From Boletus sp. NGJ (Eukaryota > Basidiomycota > Agaricomycetes > Boletales > Boletaceae): 64,000 bases of DNA. The stretch spans positions 62,001 through 126,000 of the forward strand of contig JAGTXK010000108.1 in NCBI GenBank assembly GCA_019096195.1. The letters are read 5' to 3'. The position numbers and the translations under genes are program-made. Under the pieces are notes generated by a model that was given only the letters and a program-made list of their open reading frames with translations, was not told the origin of the DNA and made no database searches. Positions within the stretch are counted from its first letter, which is position 1. The number at the start of each line of letters is the position of its first letter. Shown piece after piece: positions 34,821-46,998 of this stretch.

Positions 34821-35410
34821 ACAATGTTGTTCCATAAATAAGCCTTATTGTTCACACAGTTCTTTGGCACTTATCCTTCCTCACATCCTACATGGTCTGG
34901 TGGCAATGACTGGGAGGTGTCAATTTTTCGGCAAAACATGCCCTCCTTGCCATGTGTAGTCTTACCCTGACACTTGCGAATGTTCGTCACATCTTGCCTG
35001 CAGGACTCGGTTTTCACGACAAGTGGACAACTCACATTGAATGAACTCACGACATACTGCCCATAAAATCCGAGTAAAAGGCACGGTCAAACTGTAGTCA
35101 AACATGCATCTGCACACCCACTCACACCACATTCACATATGTGTGCAGGCTGGCTGTTCTCATGCTTCCTCTGTGTCTCTCCGGAGCTCGAGCGGTTGCA
35201 CCCGACCCTAGCAATACCCTCGGACGTTTAACCATGCGGTACCTTCAGGCCTGATCATTCCACTCTGGACACATCTTTGGATGATTCCGAGCTCAGGGAG
35301 GATCATGGGGTTGATATCCTGTCCCGAAAATTTAGTTGAAAATGGGCAATAACACACCGGGTCAACAGGATTCGCGCATGTTTCGATGCTGGGCATCAGA
35401 ACTCAGTCAA
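34821..35410 (-). promoter_or_regulatory. Detached upstream region of WD40 unit D
   Basis: Collinear with the upstream sequences of units B, E and F: CAATGTTGTTCCATAA, GGCACTTATCC, TACCCTGACACTTGC, TAAAAGGCACGGTC, then CACATATGTGTG and CCGGAGCTCGAG. It is cut from its gene by the transposon insertion at 34820. The far end (35260-35410) also matches 45510-45700. That block has an open frame in E reading LDDSESGEVDEIEYP, which may be an old exon of unknown identity. Confidence 0.6.
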
Positions 35411-36465
35411 GACCTTTCAATATGAAGCGCAAGGGACAAGACGTTGCAAAGCACCAGCCAGTTTCTGTCCCTGCAGTGCTTGCACACACATAGTTGTCCT
35501 CTCCCACCCAATCTGCGAGCAACCAGAATACCACAGCAGTTAACACGTTTGCATCTATTGAGATCTAGCAGTGAAGCGACTTGCCAACAACGAGGATCTC
35601 ATCAATGCCATTTGATTAGTCAGCACTTTGAATAACAAGCCGAATGAACCCTCCAGGGCCCCCAAGCCATGTGTCAAATCATCCCCTCTGACTGGATTGT
35701 GTCTAGGAATGTGAACATATCGTTTACCTTGTTGTCCCAACCTGAAAGGTAAAGTACCGCTGGCACATCGACGTCATCAGACCCACCCTCCTATCCGTGC
35801 CAGACCTCATCCTCGCGAAAGAAATTGCATCAGAACAGAAGGCCTGTGAATGCAATCCAAACAGAAACAGGATCATGCAGAGGTAAAGGCAGCATCTAGA
35901 AGACCATGGTGGGACCAGAAGAAGTAGGTTGCAAGGATTGGAGAAACAACGCAGGTATAGGGAGGACATTTTGGGTAAGGGGGACAGTGGCTGTGAAGCA
36001 GATGAATTGACGTTGTTTGGCAGCAGGTATAGCTTCAGGGACAAGTTGAGTATTCTGTTTCTCACCAAGCTTTTGTTATTGACATCCACGGTAGCATAGA
36101 ACGACAGGATGCTGCCTGGAAAAGCTTTGAAGAAAAGTATGCAGCAGTGGCATGGGACATGCAAGACGACCATCGACATGTCCTGATAACTTGCTCAATG
36201 ATGCCTCAGATAGTCTGATGCCCATTGTACATATCATTGTTAGTACACATTCATGCTATGCTGGTAACACATGGCCTCAGGCTATTTTCTATATCAAATT
36301 CTCTCTCCATGTGGCATGTGGTGTTGAGACTGTGCATCTTATGAGCCAGCTTTGGCAAGTAGATCGAACACAGTCCCCCAATCCCATTCTCCATGTCTGT
36401 GTAGACTTCGTCAATGACCATTGTGTGAATGCCAGCAAGTTCGATCAGGGACAGAGACTCATACT
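35411..36465. other. Unassigned stretch before gypsy B
   Basis: No gene is recognised. A plus-strand coding-like piece at about 36042-36210 (FVIDIHGSIERQDAAWKSF, AWDMQDDHRHVLITC) has balanced composition but no family I can name. The last ~110 bp (36355-36465) match the WD40 3' flank (GACCATTGTGTGAATG, TTCGATCAGGGACAG). Confidence 0.4.
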
Positions 36466-36470
36466 AACGC
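36466..36470. repeat. Target-site duplication AACGC of gypsy B (left)
   Basis: AACGC before the 5' LTR, repeated at 42600-42604. Confidence 0.9.
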
Positions 36471-36687
36471 TGTTAGGACTTTTTAATTCTTCATGTTTCT
36501 CGTCTCAGACCATCTATGTCATCCTGATGTCATGTCTCACATTTGGATCTTATCTCGAAGGTAGTCTTGGTATTCAGTCCTCGTATTTAAATCTACCCAC
36601 ACCCATGTACTTTCCCTAATTTCAGAATAGTTATTCATTCGTCAGAATCATGGTTCATTTCGAGTCACCTCTGTTCACTACCTAACA
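36471..36687 (+). repeat. 5' LTR of gypsy B
   Basis: TGTTAGGACT to ACCTAACA. A TATTTAA box at 36584-36590 lies ~30 bp before 36618, the predicted transcript start (see PBS). At all differing sites this LTR has A or T where the 3' LTR has G or C. Confidence 0.93.
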
Positions 36688-36700
36688 TTATTCTGAAATT
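36688..36700 (+). other. Self-priming-type primer-binding site of gypsy B
   Basis: TTATTCTGAAATT right after the LTR is complementary, at 12 of 13 bases, to AATTTCAGAATAG within the same LTR (36618-36630). This is the arrangement known for Tf1/sushi-type chromoviruses, whose RNA 5' end folds back to prime. It predicts R beginning near 36618, which fits the TATA box spacing. Confidence 0.7.
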
Positions 36701-39700
36701 CCCCTCTACCCAACCTTACCTCCATTTCATCCTGCCTTTCGTCGACAAAGCTCTTGTGCTAACAACGACTGTCTATGCCCCCACCCTTCTACCATCATGA
36801 ACCAGAACGACTTATCCTTCTCAGCCTGTAGAGACCCTGGTTCTATGGAATCATCCCAATGTCTCCACCTCCCAATCTGTTCAAATGGAACTTGAACAGG
36901 AACCCCTTGTCTCTCCACCCTCCCAATTGTTCCAACTTGCCACCTCCCAACCCACTTTCAATGCTGTCTATCGAGAGTGGTACAACAACTACCGATGAAA
37001 CCCTACCTTGGCAGGCCCCCCCCCCTATCCCATTTGCGCAACCCGACGATGCAACTGAATTTCAACCAGAACCTCAGGCACCACTGCACGTTCCCCATCC
37101 ATGAACTCTGCTGCCTCATGTCAACCTTCCTACTGATGCCCACTCAAAGGGTATCAGCAAATTGCTTGCTGCCAAACCTGAGTTCTACGACAGCAGCAAA
37201 GAGAAATATGTACAGTGGTGGCGTACGGTCAAACTCTATCTCGCCGGGTTCAAAATCAAACCGACTAACCGACAAAAATCCTTATCATTCTCTCATACAT
37301 GAAAGGTAACAATGCAGCCAGTAGATTTGCAGACCTTTATGTCACCCAGGGTTTGCTTGACTCATCGGATTTCAACGACTTCTCCACCAAACTCCAACAC
37401 TCTTTCCGCCCTGTGGCTCTTCAGCACACTGTGGAAAAGAAACTACTCTCGTTGCGACAGGAGAAAGAGACCATCGAGGATTTCATCATACGAATGAAAC
37501 ACCTTATCATTGAAGCCAATTATAATGTCTTCACCCATGCACGACTCCTCATCAACATCCTTCGGAATGGGGTTCATAACAAAGTGGTCGAATATGTAGA
37601 GCGTTCACAACCAGAGCTCCTCGACTCCCACATATTCACCCGCTGGAAATCTGCCCTCATCAAAGCTGATCAAGTTCTTATGGAAATTGCCGAGCGTAAA
37701 CGTGGCATCCATTCCTCCTTCACCTCAAAGGGCTTCCCTACCACTAGCACTAGTAAGACAATGAACCCCCTACCAACAACTTCGACCTCAGCCCCACCTA
37801 AGGTTGATGTCCACCCAAACCAATCCGGAACATTCAGTGGTCAGGGAGTCCCCATGGATATCAGCAAGGCTCGTGCGGAGGGTAAATGTTTCAAGTGTGG
37901 CAGAGTGTGGCCATGCACAGAACATTCTTGCCCCCGTCGACAGATGCGTTTCATCGAATTCAAAGGAGCCAAGATTTTCTATCAAGGCACAGAGGAGCTA
38001 GCAGATGCAATGAAGATCATTGAGAAAAATGAACAGGGTTTTGGAAGCGGGGTTTAGTTAGTGGTCGAACTACAACCCTGTCCTATACATCATCGAATCG
38101 TTTTTCCCTTCTCAACATCGATGAGATCGCCCAAACTGTGGATGAGGAGACTACTGAAGTTCACCCTCCCGAAACCTCTCTGCCCCCTTGCACAACTGCT
38201 CACTCTGAAGACTCCATTAAATCCTGCACGCCTCCTACTCTACCCCCCTCTCTCACAGAGGTTACTCCTCAGATCACCATCCTTCGTCGATCTGTGGACA
38301 CTTCCACTCCCCCCATGTCTGTGGAATCAGTAGAACCCCCTCCAGTCACAGAAATACCCACCGTACGAGACCGTGTCCAAATGTTGACCAAACGATGTAC
38401 TTCAGGTAATGGTAAGATGTCGTGGGCTAATACAATCGACCCTTGGTCCATTTGGTGGATCAAGTCCGTCGTTGACACCAAAACTGAAGATCGCGCTCTT
38501 TCTCACCTCCGCTCCTTCGTTCATGACTCTCATGTGTCAGAGGTCGACTCCACTCTTGTTACTGACCTTCAATCACTCTCCAACAATGACGTTCACTGAG
38601 TCCTCCGTGACCTTCAAAGTCGTCCCTGATTCATCCACCGTGCTACTTCCACGGCCAACTCTCTCAAACTTCCTGTCTCACTCACCACCAGTGACTCTCG
38701 TGAATTTGTTGTTAAGGCACTCATCGACTCTGGTTGCATGGGTTCCTCTATCAACCGAGTGTTCATCCTCAAAAAGAGAATGAATACTCACAAGCTTCCC
38801 CGCCCTATCCTGGTCTATAATGCTGACGGAACTCACAACTCGGCCGGCAACATCGAAGAGTTTGTCATCATCGAACTGAGGATCCAAGATCATTCCGAAC
38901 AAATTGCATTAGCTGTTACGAACCTCGGAACCAATACCATTTTCCTTGGTCATGATTGGTTGAAGTTACACAACCCAGACATCGATTGGAAACAGGGGAG
39001 AGTCACATTTCGATGTCAAGACGACCATGTCCCAGGTCCAATCAATGGAGACAATGACAACGAAGGCGAAGATATATGCTTTCAGGATGGTGATTGGCTG
39101 TTCCAGTTGAATGCCGAAACCTATATCCAAAATGTTTCTACTGATATCGCGGCAGTGGCCAATCAGCAAAAGGCAAAAAGGACCTTCAAAGAAGCTGTCC
39201 CCTGTCATTACCACGACTATGAGGATGTGTTCGCGAAAGAGAATTTCAACGAACTTCCCCCACAACGACCCTGGGATCATGCCATAGAGTTACTGCCTGG
39301 CGACCATGTCATTGACTGCAAAACGTACAACCTCTCGCCCGATGAACAGAAAGAGTTAGATGTCTTCCTCGAAGAGAACTTACAGTCCGGGTGTATTCAG
39401 CCTTCTAAATCCCCTTTTGCGTCTGCTTTCTTTTTCATGAAAAAAAAAAAATGGAGGACTACGTCCAGTATACGATTATCGCAAATTGAACGCCATCACG
39501 ATCAAAAACCGTTATCCCCTCCCTCTAATTTCCGAACTCATTGACAAACTAAAAACAGCTAAGTATTTTACCAAACTTGATATCCATTGGGAATACAATA
39601 ATGTCCATTTAGTTGAGGGCGACGAATGGAAGGCCGCATTCTGGACGAATCGAGGGTTGTTCGAACCTCTCGTCATGTTCTTTGGCTTGCCGAACTCCCC

Positions 39701-42382
39701 AGCGACCTTTCAAACCATGATGAATCACCTATTTCGTGATTTGATCAATCAGGGGAAGGTAATCATCTACATGGATGACATTATGATCTTTTCGCCTACC
39801 CTTGAAGAACATTAAGTCATCGTCCGTGAAGTTCTCCAAATTCTCCACGAGAACAAACTGTACCTTAAATATGAGAAGTGCGAGTTCGAAACCCTCAAAA
39901 CCGAATACCTCGGCCTGGTTGTCTCGCAACACACGGTCAAAATGGACCCTGCCAAAGTTGCCGCTGTTACAGATTGGCCCACATCCACATCCAAGAAAGA
40001 TCTACGTGGTTTTCTGGGCTTCCTCAACTTTTATTGTCATTTCGTCAAGGGTTTTGCACAGATCGCCCACCCTCTCAATGCACTTACATCCATCAAAAAG
40101 GATTTCGTTTGGGACAATGCTTGTCAGGCTGCCTTCATCCAACTCAAAGATGTTCTCTCCACAGCCTCCACCCTCACCATGCTGACTGATTGCGATCCAT
40201 AACATGTCAAAACTGATGGCTCTGGTGTTGGTCTTGGTGCTGTACTCTCTCAATGCCATGACAATGTCTGGCGTCCCATCACTTTCATCTCCCGCTCTCT
40301 CAATGATGCCAAATGTAACTATCATGCAGCTGACCTTGAAATGCTTGCAATCATGTTCGCCCTTAAAGAGTGGTGTCACTACCTCCTCGGCTCTCACCAC
40401 CCATTTGAAATCCTGACTGACCATAAAAACCTGGCATTCTTCCAAAAGCCTCAGGACCTCTCCCGTCGTCAGGCACATTGGCAACAAATCCTCCAGGAAT
40501 ATGATTTTGCCATCTCGCATCGCCCTGGGAAGTCGAATCCTGCTGTCCCTCTGTCCCGGAGGCCAGATTATATGAACAGGGTGATGTCAGACAATTCACA
40601 GCAAACCCTCCTCCCAGCTCACCTTTTCGACACATCACGAATGGTGGCCATACGCGCCAGGACGTCTACCCTCCCCACAGTTAGTTCGAACGATGCAACC
40701 GAAGCTGGCACTCCGATCCACCCTGACTCCATCGAAACTGCCATACATAAAAATCAGTATAAACAAGAACGATATGTAAAGGTAGGTCTCACCCGAGACG
40801 GGTCGCCGTGGAGCGAACGAAGTGGCATAGTTTATTGGAAGGAGCTCCTTTATGTCCCACGCAATCAGGCGATCTGAGAACGCATCTTACAAGAACATCA
40901 CGACCACCCGCTCGCAGGACATCCAGGAATCCGATGCACTCGAGACCTCGTCATGAACAAGTATTATTGGCCCAGTCTCAGAAAAGACATCGAGAAATAT
41001 GTCAAAGGTTGCGACCGCTGTCAGAAGACCAAATCGAAGACCGTATCTGGACGTACCCCACTACATCCCAATACTACTCCTTCCGCCCCATGGGAGGAGA
41101 TTTCTATCGACATCATCGGACCACTCCCAGAGTCTAATGGGAAGAACGCCATCCTCAATGTCGTCGACCGCTTTTCCAAGATGATTCATGTTTTTCCCGT
41201 GCAAGACACCATCACCGCCCTCGGAGTAGCCAAGATCTATCGCGATCATGTCTTCAAATTACATGGGATACCAAAGAAGGTCATCTCCGATCGAGGGTCA
41301 CAATTCGTTTCCTCATTTATGAAAGACCTATACACGCTGCTCAAAATCGAGGCAAACCCATCCACCGCCTATCACCCCCAAACAGATGGACAGACGGAGC
41401 GTCTGAACGCGGAGGTCGAGCAATACCTACGGATCTACACCAATCACAGACAAACAGATTGGACCGAATGGCTGCCCGTCGCCGAGTTCGCTCACAATCA
41501 AAAAACCTCTTCGGCGACAGGATATTCTCCCTTCTTACTCAATTATGGGCATCAACCTCTCATGGGGATAGAACGACGGAAGGAAGTACGAAACGAATCC
41601 GCACAAGATTTTGTCCAACAGATGAAACGAACCCAAGAAGAGGCCCGCGTGGCGTTGGAACATGCCGCAAACGACATGAAGCGTTTTCACGATCGACACG
41701 CACGCGATCGCCGATACTATCGTCCAGGAGATCTAGTGTTACTGGAAGCTACTAACATTCGCTCAGATCGACCCTCTCGCAAGTTAGACGACAAACGATA
41801 CGGGCCATTTAAAGTTATTGAAAAGGTCGGTGCGAGCGCATACAAACTAAAGTTGGATAGGTCGTGGAGGGGTATTCATCCCGTCTTCAATGAGTGTGTC
41901 CTGTGGCCGTATACCCCAGGAGAATTCCCGTCTCAGAAGAAGCCTCCCCCGCCGCCGCCCGTTCTCGTCAATCAGGCCGACGAACAAGAAATCGAGTCCA
42001 TCGTCGATTCCCGCGAACGTCGTGGTCACATCGAGTATCTCGTGCATTGGAAAGGCTTCCCTCGTGAAGAACGCGAATGGAAGAAGGACAACGAACTGGC
42101 CAATGCCTCTGACGCTGTAACCCTATTTCATCGACTCCACCCGACCGCACCTCGTCCTCTTCCTGTCATGAAACTGCGTCATAGCACCGACGACTCTGCC
42201 GCGGACTCTCCTTGTAATTGTCCCATCTGTCGCAAGATCCCCCCCATTTCCCCTTCTCCCTTGTTCCTTACAGACGACTTCAAGTCCTTCAGGTCTAGTT
42301 TAAATCATCTCCCCGACTTTCTGTTCGAATTCCCTCCAAGTCCATCTGTTGTCGCGGACGCCAACTCTTGAAAGGAGGATGA

Positions 42383-42599
42383 TGTTAGGACTTTTTAATC
42401 CTTCATGTTTCTCGTCTCAGACCGTCTATGTCATCCTGACGTCATGTCTCACATTTGGATCTTATCTCGAAGGTAGTCTTGGTATTCAGCCCTCGTATTT
42501 AAGTCTACCCGCGCCCATGTACTTTCCCTAATTTCGGAATAGTTATTCATTCGTCAGAATCGTGGTTCATTTCGAGTCGCCTCTGTTCGCTACCTAACA
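42383..42599 (+). repeat. 3' LTR of gypsy B
   Basis: 217 bp, ~95% identical to the 5' LTR, CpG-rich version. It is followed by the AACGC target-site duplication (42600-42604). Confidence 0.93.
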
Positions 42600-42604
42600 A
42601 ACGC

Positions 42605-44950
42605 TACGACTCGATGACACGAAGTTAAAGGAATACGCGATCGATGTCCACATCCTCGCAATTCAGTGTTGTATCTACGTATATCGAATCGAATCAACTG
42701 GATAAATGCCCCTCATCATGTGTACCTGACCGAAAACACAGCAACCACGTCGGAAACGTGAGCGAAAGGGTAGTAAAACCTGATGCTTCCTGATGTTGAT
42801 TCAATGTAAGTCGTCTAATAATGAAGATGAAAGGGAAGTATCGCGCACCGTCAGATGGACCCCCGCCGCCGATGGTTGAGATGAATCGTTCGTTTGTTGT
42901 GCCTAACGGGACGTGAGTTGTCGTGACGAGTCCTACCATCGCAGGAAAAAAAAACGCACTGGGCTGGCTTCGTTCGCGCCCGCAGAACCTTGTCCGCTAC
43001 GGGAAGTATCTTCGTTCGGATCTTTGGGAACAGCAGCCTCGGCAGCTGATTTAGCCTGTAAGTGTGATGAGTCCCTGCACACAGACTCGAAGCACAACGA
43101 ACCTTTCGTCTCCCCCCCCTTGCGGCGGATCGCTGGAGTAGTGTTAGCACACTATATCTGATTGTCTATCATGGAACAACACTCACTGTCTTAGGTCGAG
43201 ATGCAGCCATCCTTACAGGCCCCTCCTGCTTGTCATCCACTCTCGGTGCGGAGTGGGGAGGAGATCGAGGACCGGCAGGCTCGCGCGACTTTCCAAAAAG
43301 TCGACCAGGCTTCGGTAAAGTGAGGCCCTTGTTACTCTTCCTCTGTAGCCACTTCTTAAACATTGAACGGCCCTGAGGTGAGTCGACAGTGTCGAGATTT
43401 TCCTGCGCAAGTGGCTCCAGAGGTAAGGTCGCCGGTGGGATATTTGATGATTGTGGCATGGCGTGAGATGAGCCAACCGGTGGCACCTCGTCCTCCCGGG
43501 CATCAACAGAGGATGTTTGGGACAGTGACTGCAGCAGCATCAACATGGAAGCAAGAGGAGAATGAAGTGATCACCCACCTCGTCAAAGTCGAATTCAGCG
43601 GGCGTACTCGGCCGCGCCTCGAGCCATGCTATCGTGAGAACTTGGTTCAATGAGTAAATAAACGAACAGATACCTCGAGGAGATCGTCGCCGTCTGCGCT
43701 GTGTCTCCCGGGATCTTCCTGTTGCGCGTACACGATGGAAGTCAGTGCACCACGTTTGGTGGCAGAATGATACAATCCTACCAGGGTGGGATCAAGTGGC
43801 TGGTCGTGGCTGCCTGATCTCGGGGATTGTTCGTCTTGTCGTACTTCCACATCAGTAGATGCCTGTATAGTTTATCAAGATGGAATGAGAAATGTTCAAG
43901 TTTGACATGCCGAGATTGTAAAGGCACAAATACCTACATTGGATGGACCATACAAATCTGGGAGGATCTTTCCAAGATCGCGAATGACGATTTTCCCATC
44001 CTCTCGTCCAGTCGCCAGACGGCTACTGTCCAGTGAGATGGCGACTGACCTGTATCCGATTCGCCGACCTCGAGAACAGGGCCAATCCGAGTGAGTGTCG
44101 ATGTGTCCAGGAACGAGGATGGAATTGGCCTGCGAAGGTAGTGATGAATTTGTCGTTGGCGGCTAGGGCGATAGAGCGAGACACCGTCGTAGTCGCTGAC
44201 AGGGAGAATTTGCGATTCAGCCAGTCGGGTGACTCGGGTCCACGTGGAGGCGTGAAACGCCCTGATTTTGTTGTCGGGGGATACAGCAAAAATCTGCTGA
44301 CCGTTGCTTGACCACGCAAGGGGAGTCATCGCGGGCCAATGCAGGTAGGTCAATCCTGATGGTGACGAGTTCATCACCGGTGTAACTGTCGAAAATGCGG
44401 ATCCTCGTGGTCGCAGGCAGTGGCGATGCGGTCACCACTTGGAGAGAAACGGATTCCATCGACATCTCGGTCATGTTTGAGTGGACCGACGAGTCTCTGT
44501 CCCAGTTGTTATGCTCCAGATGTTCGCTTCGCCAGCGCGAGATCCCGGTGGCGAACCTGGTCGAATCTGGGGAGACGTCGACCGCATCCACCGTCAACTG
44601 TCCGCCCTCCACGTCGATGACCCTTTCATGCAACTCTCCGTCCCACACGCTTGCCCCCGTGTCGGAAGAGTCCCACCAACTATCCACTGGTGATCCCTCG
44701 ATGCGGAAATGGCGATACAACCGTCACTCCCGTTTGCTTTCCGACCTCCTGACCGTCTGCAAGCCGCCATCGTCGGATCCCGTCGCTCGTTCCCGCCTAA
44801 AACATGCTTTCCGTCGGGGTGGAACGCAACTGCGTATATAGGGCTCACTGGTCTCAAGTACTGAGGTTGGGTTTTACCAAATTATCAGCATCGCACAATC
44901 ACTGCTCAGAACTGCTACACACCGATATTCGTCGACGACATTCTCACCAA
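42605..44950 (-). pseudogene. WD40-repeat gene, unit E
   Basis: All parts of the unit are present in CpG-rich form: first blade near 44860 (YAVAFHPDGKHVLGG), blades 2-3 (SASRDHQWIVGGT; AVDVSPDSTRFATG) in shifting frames, blades 4-7 to ~43940, the tail exon 43546-43169 (MFKKWLQRKSNKGLT, SREPAGPRSPPHS) and the last exon near 43070-42850. Several frame shifts between 44720 and 43940 prevent a continuous propeller. It is the direct duplicate of unit F, and its 3' flank is interrupted by gypsy B. It is a pseudogene, unless the shifts are assembly errors. Confidence 0.78.
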
Positions 44951-45740
44951 TGGTACACAGTCGTGGGGTTCGAAGAGCGAAAAAGCGAGGTGTTTCGGTT
45001 TACTCGTGGTGCGCAACGTTGCAGTATAAACACGTTTCCTTATTCTCAATATGGTCTGTTCACACAGCTGCCTTGTGTCTTTGGCGCTTATTCTCACTCG
45101 GATCCCGGGTACATGGCCTCGTTGGCGGCGATCAGACAAGCAGTCAACGTCGGTGAAATATGCCCTCTTTACCACGTGTAGCCTTATCCTGGCACTTGCA
45201 AATGTTCGTCGCATCTCGGCTGCCGGCCTCGGTTCACGACAAGTGTACCATTCGCATTAAATAGACCAACTCGCGACATGCCCCGCCCAAAATCCAACAC
45301 GTTCCCGTCAACCGCGCGGTTAAAGTCCGGTCGAATATATGTCTGCGCACCCATATTCATATATATGCGCAGGTTGGCTGTTCTCGCGAATCCTATTATG
45401 TCTCTTCGGAGCTCGGGCAGTTACGCTCGACCCTTTTTTCTTTTGTCGTCTCGGGCACTCACCGCCCATAGTTGAACAAGAACGCTGCTGTTGCACTGAT
45501 ACCAAGCCTTCGGTCCGTTGGATGATTCTGAGTCCGGGGAGGTTGATGAGATTGAATATCCCGTCCCGAAGCCTAGTCGGGAACGGACGATAACTCGTCG
45601 CGTCAACGGGACTCGCGCACGTTCCGATGGCGGGCATAGTTCTGTATGTCTCTGGCTGTTGGCTCACCTCTGCTGATGCCTCTCATGCGGGATCAGAACT
45701 CGGTTAAGAACTCTAAACGAAGCACAAGGAACAAGGCATT
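44951..45740 (-). promoter_or_regulatory. Upstream region of WD40 unit E
   Basis: Matches the upstream sequences of units B and F and the detached copy at 34821: GTGCGCAACGTTGCAGTATAA, TGGCGCTTATTC, CTTATCCTGGCACTTGC, GTTAAAGTCCGGTCGAA, TATGCGCAGGTTGGC. The 45510-45700 part matches 35260-35410 and contains the open frame LDDSESGEVDEIEYPVPK. Confidence 0.5.
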
Positions 45741-46800
45741 TAGAAGGACCAACCATCTGTCCAGCCAACCCCCGTCCGGGTGGTGCCCACCCCCATATAC
45801 GAACGTGAACCTCTTACATCATTTACAGTGCTCTTTCAACCTCATGAAAGGCAAAGTACTAGTGAGACATTGGCGTCGTCTTCATTGCTTTGCAAGTTTA
45901 ATTCAATGTCGCTACTTCCGTACTTTCTCCTCAGCCTGAAATAGGCACACGACAACGTGCGCCAATGATGGATAGTCACTATGCTTACAATGACAAGTCA
46001 GACGCAGTTTCTGTTTGTATTTCCCGTGTGCGGTCATCGCGGAGTTTCTCTCGCATTCCACCTCTGCTTCTGATCCATTTCATATCCGGGTCCTCTTCTG
46101 TCGAGGAAGACTACTAGTCAAATCGTCTTCGTTGTACTTCACGTACCTCCGCGGTCAGCGTTTCCGAGTGTCAGCCGCAGTTTCCGCACACTGCTTGTAT
46201 TTGCCATGTCCTCAACGTCAAGTGAATTCCTGTCACATGGATTTTAGTCACCATGGGTCCCTCAATGTTCAACGTCCATTTACAAGCAATGGTACCACCT
46301 GAGGAGAGAGTCCTGCAAGGAGCTCTATAGGTGACTCGCGTAATGGATGTGTCATTCATGCCGCGGAATGGTAGTGACATTGGTGTGCGGTCAAAGGACG
46401 ATGTGAGTTTTGCGGGCTCTACGTTAAAGGCTCAGAAACATGCGACGGAGCCGAGCGAGCGAGACCTTTGACCCGCAGCCTGTTGGGATTCAGGAGTGGG
46501 GAGAGACAGACCTTACCATGAGTGAACACAAGGATGGAGATGCACTGAGATCAAGGCTGCGATAAAGGTTGGCTTCATGTGCTCATCTGGTCTTATCGTA
46601 CTAATCAGGTGCCTATTTTCGTTTGGCAGGATCGTTGATGACCGTGGCCGCTGGTGCATCATGACTGACTCTGATGTGAGTCTGTGTAACAGCAATTCGG
46701 CGATTCATGTGACGACGGAGAATGGTGTCCACGTGATAGTGAAACCTGGCTGAGCAGGTTGGTAGCACCCTGAACGCAAATGAGGTCAAAGTATATATTA
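45741..46800. other. No gene recognised between WD40 E and NCS1-1
   Basis: Short frames only, without motifs. The last ~100 bp before 46900 begin to match 54400-54500 as part of the segmental duplication. Confidence 0.5.
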
Positions 46801-46998
46801 GCGACGGCTCCACAGAGCTATGTTTGGTCATCATCGCCAACGAGCAAGTACTGACTGAACGGACGATTGCATCACCTTGCATTGCCTAGGCTCAACTCTC
46901 GCTCGAAAAACCCAGTTTCAAATTCAAGATAAAATATAGATCGTATATGCCCATGGAGCTTCGACCACCCGCGCCAGGGATCACTCGACAAACCTTGC

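Larger units (their letters stand above)
36471..42599 (+). mobile_element. Ty3/gypsy chromodomain element B, structurally complete (fossil)
   Basis: The 217-bp LTRs (36471-36687, 42383-42599) differ at about 11 sites. Gag is at about 37299-38057, with a short Cys-rich CFKCGRVWPCTEHSC. The protease region lies near 38700-39000 (ALIDSGCMGSS, FLGHDWLKLHNPDIDW). Reverse transcriptase is at about 39400-39820 (YMDDIMIF). RNase H spans 40200-40570 (LTDHKNLAFF). Integrase is at 40953-41950 (HH-CC finger, DRFSKMIHVFP, SDRGSQF, TAYHPQTDGQTE). A C-terminal chromodomain follows (IESIVDSRERRGHIEYL, VHWKGFPREEREW, ~41990-42100). It is broken, with around six to eight interruptions. It inserted in the 3' flank of WD40 unit E. 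Confidence 0.95.

Noticed and set aside
35724-36179. Minus-strand 151-codon frame with hydrophobic runs, possible membrane protein
   Set aside because: Composition follows T-rich shadow sequence, the plus strand looks more coding-like, and there are no recognisable features.
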